Shown here piece after piece: positions 62,045 through 64,000 of a stretch of DNA of 64,000 nucleotides (positions within the stretch are counted from its first letter, which is position 1; every line of letters starts with the position of its first letter). Origin of the DNA: CAVQNQ01 sp963714205 (GTDB lineage: Bacteria; Acidobacteriota; Terriglobia; Bryobacterales; Bryobacteraceae); the NCBI GenBank assembly GCA_963714205.1, contig CAVQNQ010000007.1, positions 124,001 to 188,000 of the forward strand, in the 5' to 3' direction. The notes under the pieces are model-generated. The model was given only the letters and a program-made list of their open reading frames with translations, did no database searches and was not told the origin of the DNA. The translations under genes were made by a program, and so were the position numbers.

Positions 62045-62823
62045 ATGACACCTTGAAGTCTTAATTCGGCGGCAGCCTCCGCGGCCGCCCGCCTCCACTC
62101 CGCGCCCGTAATGCCCCACCCGAAAATCTCGTACAACAATGCGCCCGCGTGCGGCGCCCGCGCGAAATCGTAGGCCGGCGCGCGGCGGAAGCGCTCCGCA
62201 TCCATGGAAAACTGCCGCAGGAAATGGAGCTGCGAGACGAAACACTCAATCATGCGGAGCTTGCGCGCGCGCGCCTCCGGGCTCATGGCGACTGTCTCGC
62301 CCTCCTCGCCCTCGGGCAGGAAGCGCCCCGTCTCCAGGCCGCCATCGCGCGCGTGATAAGAGGCGAACTCGTAGATCGCGGGGGGTGATATGGAAAGCGC
62401 GCAGGCCGCGTGCACGGCGAAGGCGGCGGAATCGTGATCCGGATGCCCGCCCTCGTACGGATGGGTCAGCACCACGCCAGGGCGCAATTCCTCGAGCAGC
62501 CCCGCGATTTGCCGCGCCAGGGCGCCCATCGAAAGCCAAGCCTCCCCATCGACGGCCTCGAGTCGCCGCAGCCGCCCGTTCGAGATGCCCGCCAGTTCGA
62601 GCGCCTGTTCGAGTTCCCGGCGCCGCGCCGCCGCGTAACCGTCGCGCGTCTGGCAACCGGCCGCCCGCGCATCGCGAAGATCCCGCGGCGCGCCGTCGGT
62701 CACGTGCACGATGGCCCGCACCTCGAGGCGCGGCAGAATCCCCCCGGCCGCCAGGGTTTCATCGTCGGGGTGAGCCGCGACCAACAGCACAGGCCCCCCG
62801 GTCAATGCGGCTTCAACAGGCAT
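62041..62823 (-). CDS. PIG-L family zinc deacetylase
   Basis: The 260-residue product is a LmbE/PIG-L type deacetylase: VAAHPDDETLAAGGIL with the metal ligands His18, Asp20 and Asp21, THPYEGGHPDHDS with the third ligand His, and AVDGEAWLSM. These enzymes remove N-acetyl groups from glycans or N-acetylglucosaminyl compounds, as in GPI, mycothiol or bacillithiol synthesis. It is coupled to the glycosyltransferase gene downstream, which suggests both act in one glycan or glycolipid step. Confidence 0.9.
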   Translation of the reverse strand: MPVEAALTGGPVLLVAAHPDDETLAAGGILPRLEVRAIVHVTDGAPRDLRDARAAGCQTRDGYAAARRRELEQALELAGISNGRLRRLEAVDGEAWLSMGALARQIAGLLEELRPGVVLTHPYEGGHPDHDSAAFAVHAACALSISPPAIYEFASYHARDGGLETGRFLPEGEEGETVAMSPEARARKLRMIECFVSQLHFLRQFSMDAERFRRAPAYDFARAPHAGALLYEIFGWGITGAEWRRAAAEAAAELRLQGVI

Positions 62824-62962
62824 AATGGCGCGTAGTCCCCCCGCGGACTTCCGCCAGCCTTTTCCTCCCCAGCCTCACTCCTACAGGATGTCAGACGCGG
62901 CGCTCTCCGGGCCGTTAAGAATCCAACACTCCCCAGGCACGTGGAGGTACATTCTAGTAAGC

Positions 62963-63556
62963 ATGGCCACGTTCTATCTGATCCGCCATGGCCTTAACGA
63001 CTACGTGGACAGGGCCATCGCCGGCTGGACCCCCGGTGTCAGTTTGAACGCGGAAGGCCGCGAGCAGGCCAGCCGCCTCGCCTGGAAACTGCTCGGCCGC
63101 GGCATCACCAGGCTCTACAGCAGCCCGCTCGAACGCGCCCTCGAAACCGCCGCTCCCATCGCCAAAGCCCTCGGCCTGCGCGTCGAGGTGCGCGACGCGT
63201 TAGGCGAGATACATTTCGGCGAGTGGACCGGAAAGCGCTTCGCGGATCTCGATCGCGACCCGCGCTGGCTCGTCTACAATCGGTATCGCAGCGGCACGCG
63301 CCCGCCCGGAGGCGAGCTGATGCTCGAGGCGCAGGTCCGCATTGTCAATGGACTCGAGTGCCTGCGCTTCCGCCATCCCGATGAAACCGTGGGAATTGTA
63401 AGCCACTCCGATATCATCCGCGCAGCCCTGCTGCACTACGCGGGCATGCCCCTGGATCTGTACGCCCGATTCACCATCGACCCGGCATCGTTCAGCATCG
63501 TCTCGCTCGAGCCCGCCGGCCCGCGCATCCTGGCCCTGAATGTCGCCGCCGATTGA
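62963..63556 (+). CDS. Histidine phosphatase (phosphoglycerate-mutase-like)
   Basis: The 197-residue product is a branch-1 histidine phosphatase: FYLIRHGLNDY with the phosphorylated His9, RLYSSPLERALETAAPIA, EIHFGEWTGKRFADLD and the second His in VGIVSHSDIIRAAL. It likely removes phosphate from a small metabolite such as a cobalamin or nucleotide intermediate, or acts as a general phosphatase. The start is the ATG at 62963; the open frame upstream to 62825 has no family match. Confidence 0.88.
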   Translation: MATFYLIRHGLNDYVDRAIAGWTPGVSLNAEGREQASRLAWKLLGRGITRLYSSPLERALETAAPIAKALGLRVEVRDALGEIHFGEWTGKRFADLDRDPRWLVYNRYRSGTRPPGGELMLEAQVRIVNGLECLRFRHPDETVGIVSHSDIIRAALLHYAGMPLDLYARFTIDPASFSIVSLEPAGPRILALNVAAD

Positions 63557-63619
63557 AGGCGCTATCGCCACTTGACATGCAGCGAACAAAAAGAGAAACT
63601 ACACCCTGGAGGAAACACC

Positions 63620-64000
63620 ATGATCAGTGAAGCTCTGCTGCCCGAGTTTGACCATGAAATGGCCAACACGCGCAAGACCCTCGAACGCTGTCCCACGGAG
63701 AAATTCGATTTCAAACCGCATCCCAAGTCGTTCGCCATGGGCGCCCTGGCGACCCACATCGCCGACACGCCCCACTGGGCCGTGGAAATCATCGACAAGC
63801 CATCTTTCGATGTCGCCCCCGCAGGCGCTCCGCCCTTCCGGGAGGCGCCTCTCAAGACCCGAGAAGAAGTGCTGGAGCGCTTCGACCGGAATGTGTCGGC
63901 GGCGCGCGCAGCCATCGCCAAGGCCTCCGACGAAGACTTGAAGCAACCGTGGTCCCTGCTGGCCGGCGGGCAGAACATTTTCACCCTGCCGCGCGTAGCC
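63620..64000 (+). CDS. DinB-superfamily protein, 5' part (runs off the window)
   Basis: The first 127 codons are present and the frame is open at the window end. The product is a helical-bundle protein with ALLPEFDHEMANTRKTLERC, the SFAMGALATHIADTPHWAVE segment and a metal-type His in THIADT. DinB-like proteins bind metals and may act as thiol transferases. A good GGAGG at 63608-63612 lies 7 bases before the ATG. It follows the histidine phosphatase gene by 63 bases in the same direction. Confidence 0.85.
   Translation, partial: MISEALLPEFDHEMANTRKTLERCPTEKFDFKPHPKSFAMGALATHIADTPHWAVEIIDKPSFDVAPAGAPPFREAPLKTREEVLERFDRNVSAARAAIAKASDEDLKQPWSLLAGGQNIFTLPRVA

Overview
The window is high-GC, gene-dense bacterial chromosome that most resembles an acidobacterium of the Bryobacterales/Solibacterales type. 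This placement is inference from gene content: a VWFA-related acidobacterial secreted protein, an SBBP beta-propeller protein, YXWGXW-repeat, DUF4159 and ThuA proteins, futalosine-pathway menaquinone synthesis (mqnC), and heptose (rfaE2) and TolC genes that imply a Gram-negative envelope. I see no rRNA, tRNA, CRISPR array, prophage or transposase gene.

Layout. 1-6.4 kb: accD end, folC, a membrane protein, a zinc alcohol dehydrogenase, an N-carbamoylputrescine amidase, a GAF-ANTAR regulator and a ThuA protein. 6.4-18.5 kb: mostly minus-strand housekeeping genes (DedA, two PpiC-type foldases, lysC, cmk, a BlaI regulator, a YhaM-like nuclease, mfd, rfaE2). 18.5-29.4 kb: a GH5-like hydrolase, a thioesterase, a MoaD-MoaE fusion, a VWFA protein, an Hfq-like gene, suhB, kdgK, a REC/HD-GYP and hybrid-kinase pair, and the obgE-rpmA-rplU operon. 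29.5-31.2 kb: a small accessory element. 31.2-45.8 kb: secreted and PH-domain proteins, a PDZ histidine kinase with an NtrC-type regulator, three exopolysaccharide export genes (outer-membrane channel, Wzz/GumC, tyrosine kinase), an SBBP protein, a D-threonine-aldolase-like enzyme and DUF1015. 45.8-64 kb: TolC, mqnC, a tryptophanase-family lyase, an HpaI-type aldolase with an aldehyde-dehydrogenase homologue, an RNB nuclease, glycosyltransferase plus PIG-L deacetylase, a histidine phosphatase and a truncated DinB protein.

The most unusual item is the element at 29537-31236. It is 1.7 kb, has 29-bp terminal inverted repeats (28 identical, the outer 24 perfect), is flanked by a 6-bp direct repeat GCGGCG, and carries no transposase. 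It contains a small unknown gene, a dCTP-deaminase-like gene and a basic GGLKGGKAR protein, and sits next to the predicted rplU promoter. Two conserved genes, mfd and an Hfq-like gene, each look broken by a single-base indel, either real or an assembly error. The aldehyde dehydrogenase at 54.7 kb has lost its catalytic Cys, Glu and Asn and should be a pseudoenzyme. The MoaD-MoaE fusion keeps an internal Gly-Gly that would need cleavage to work.
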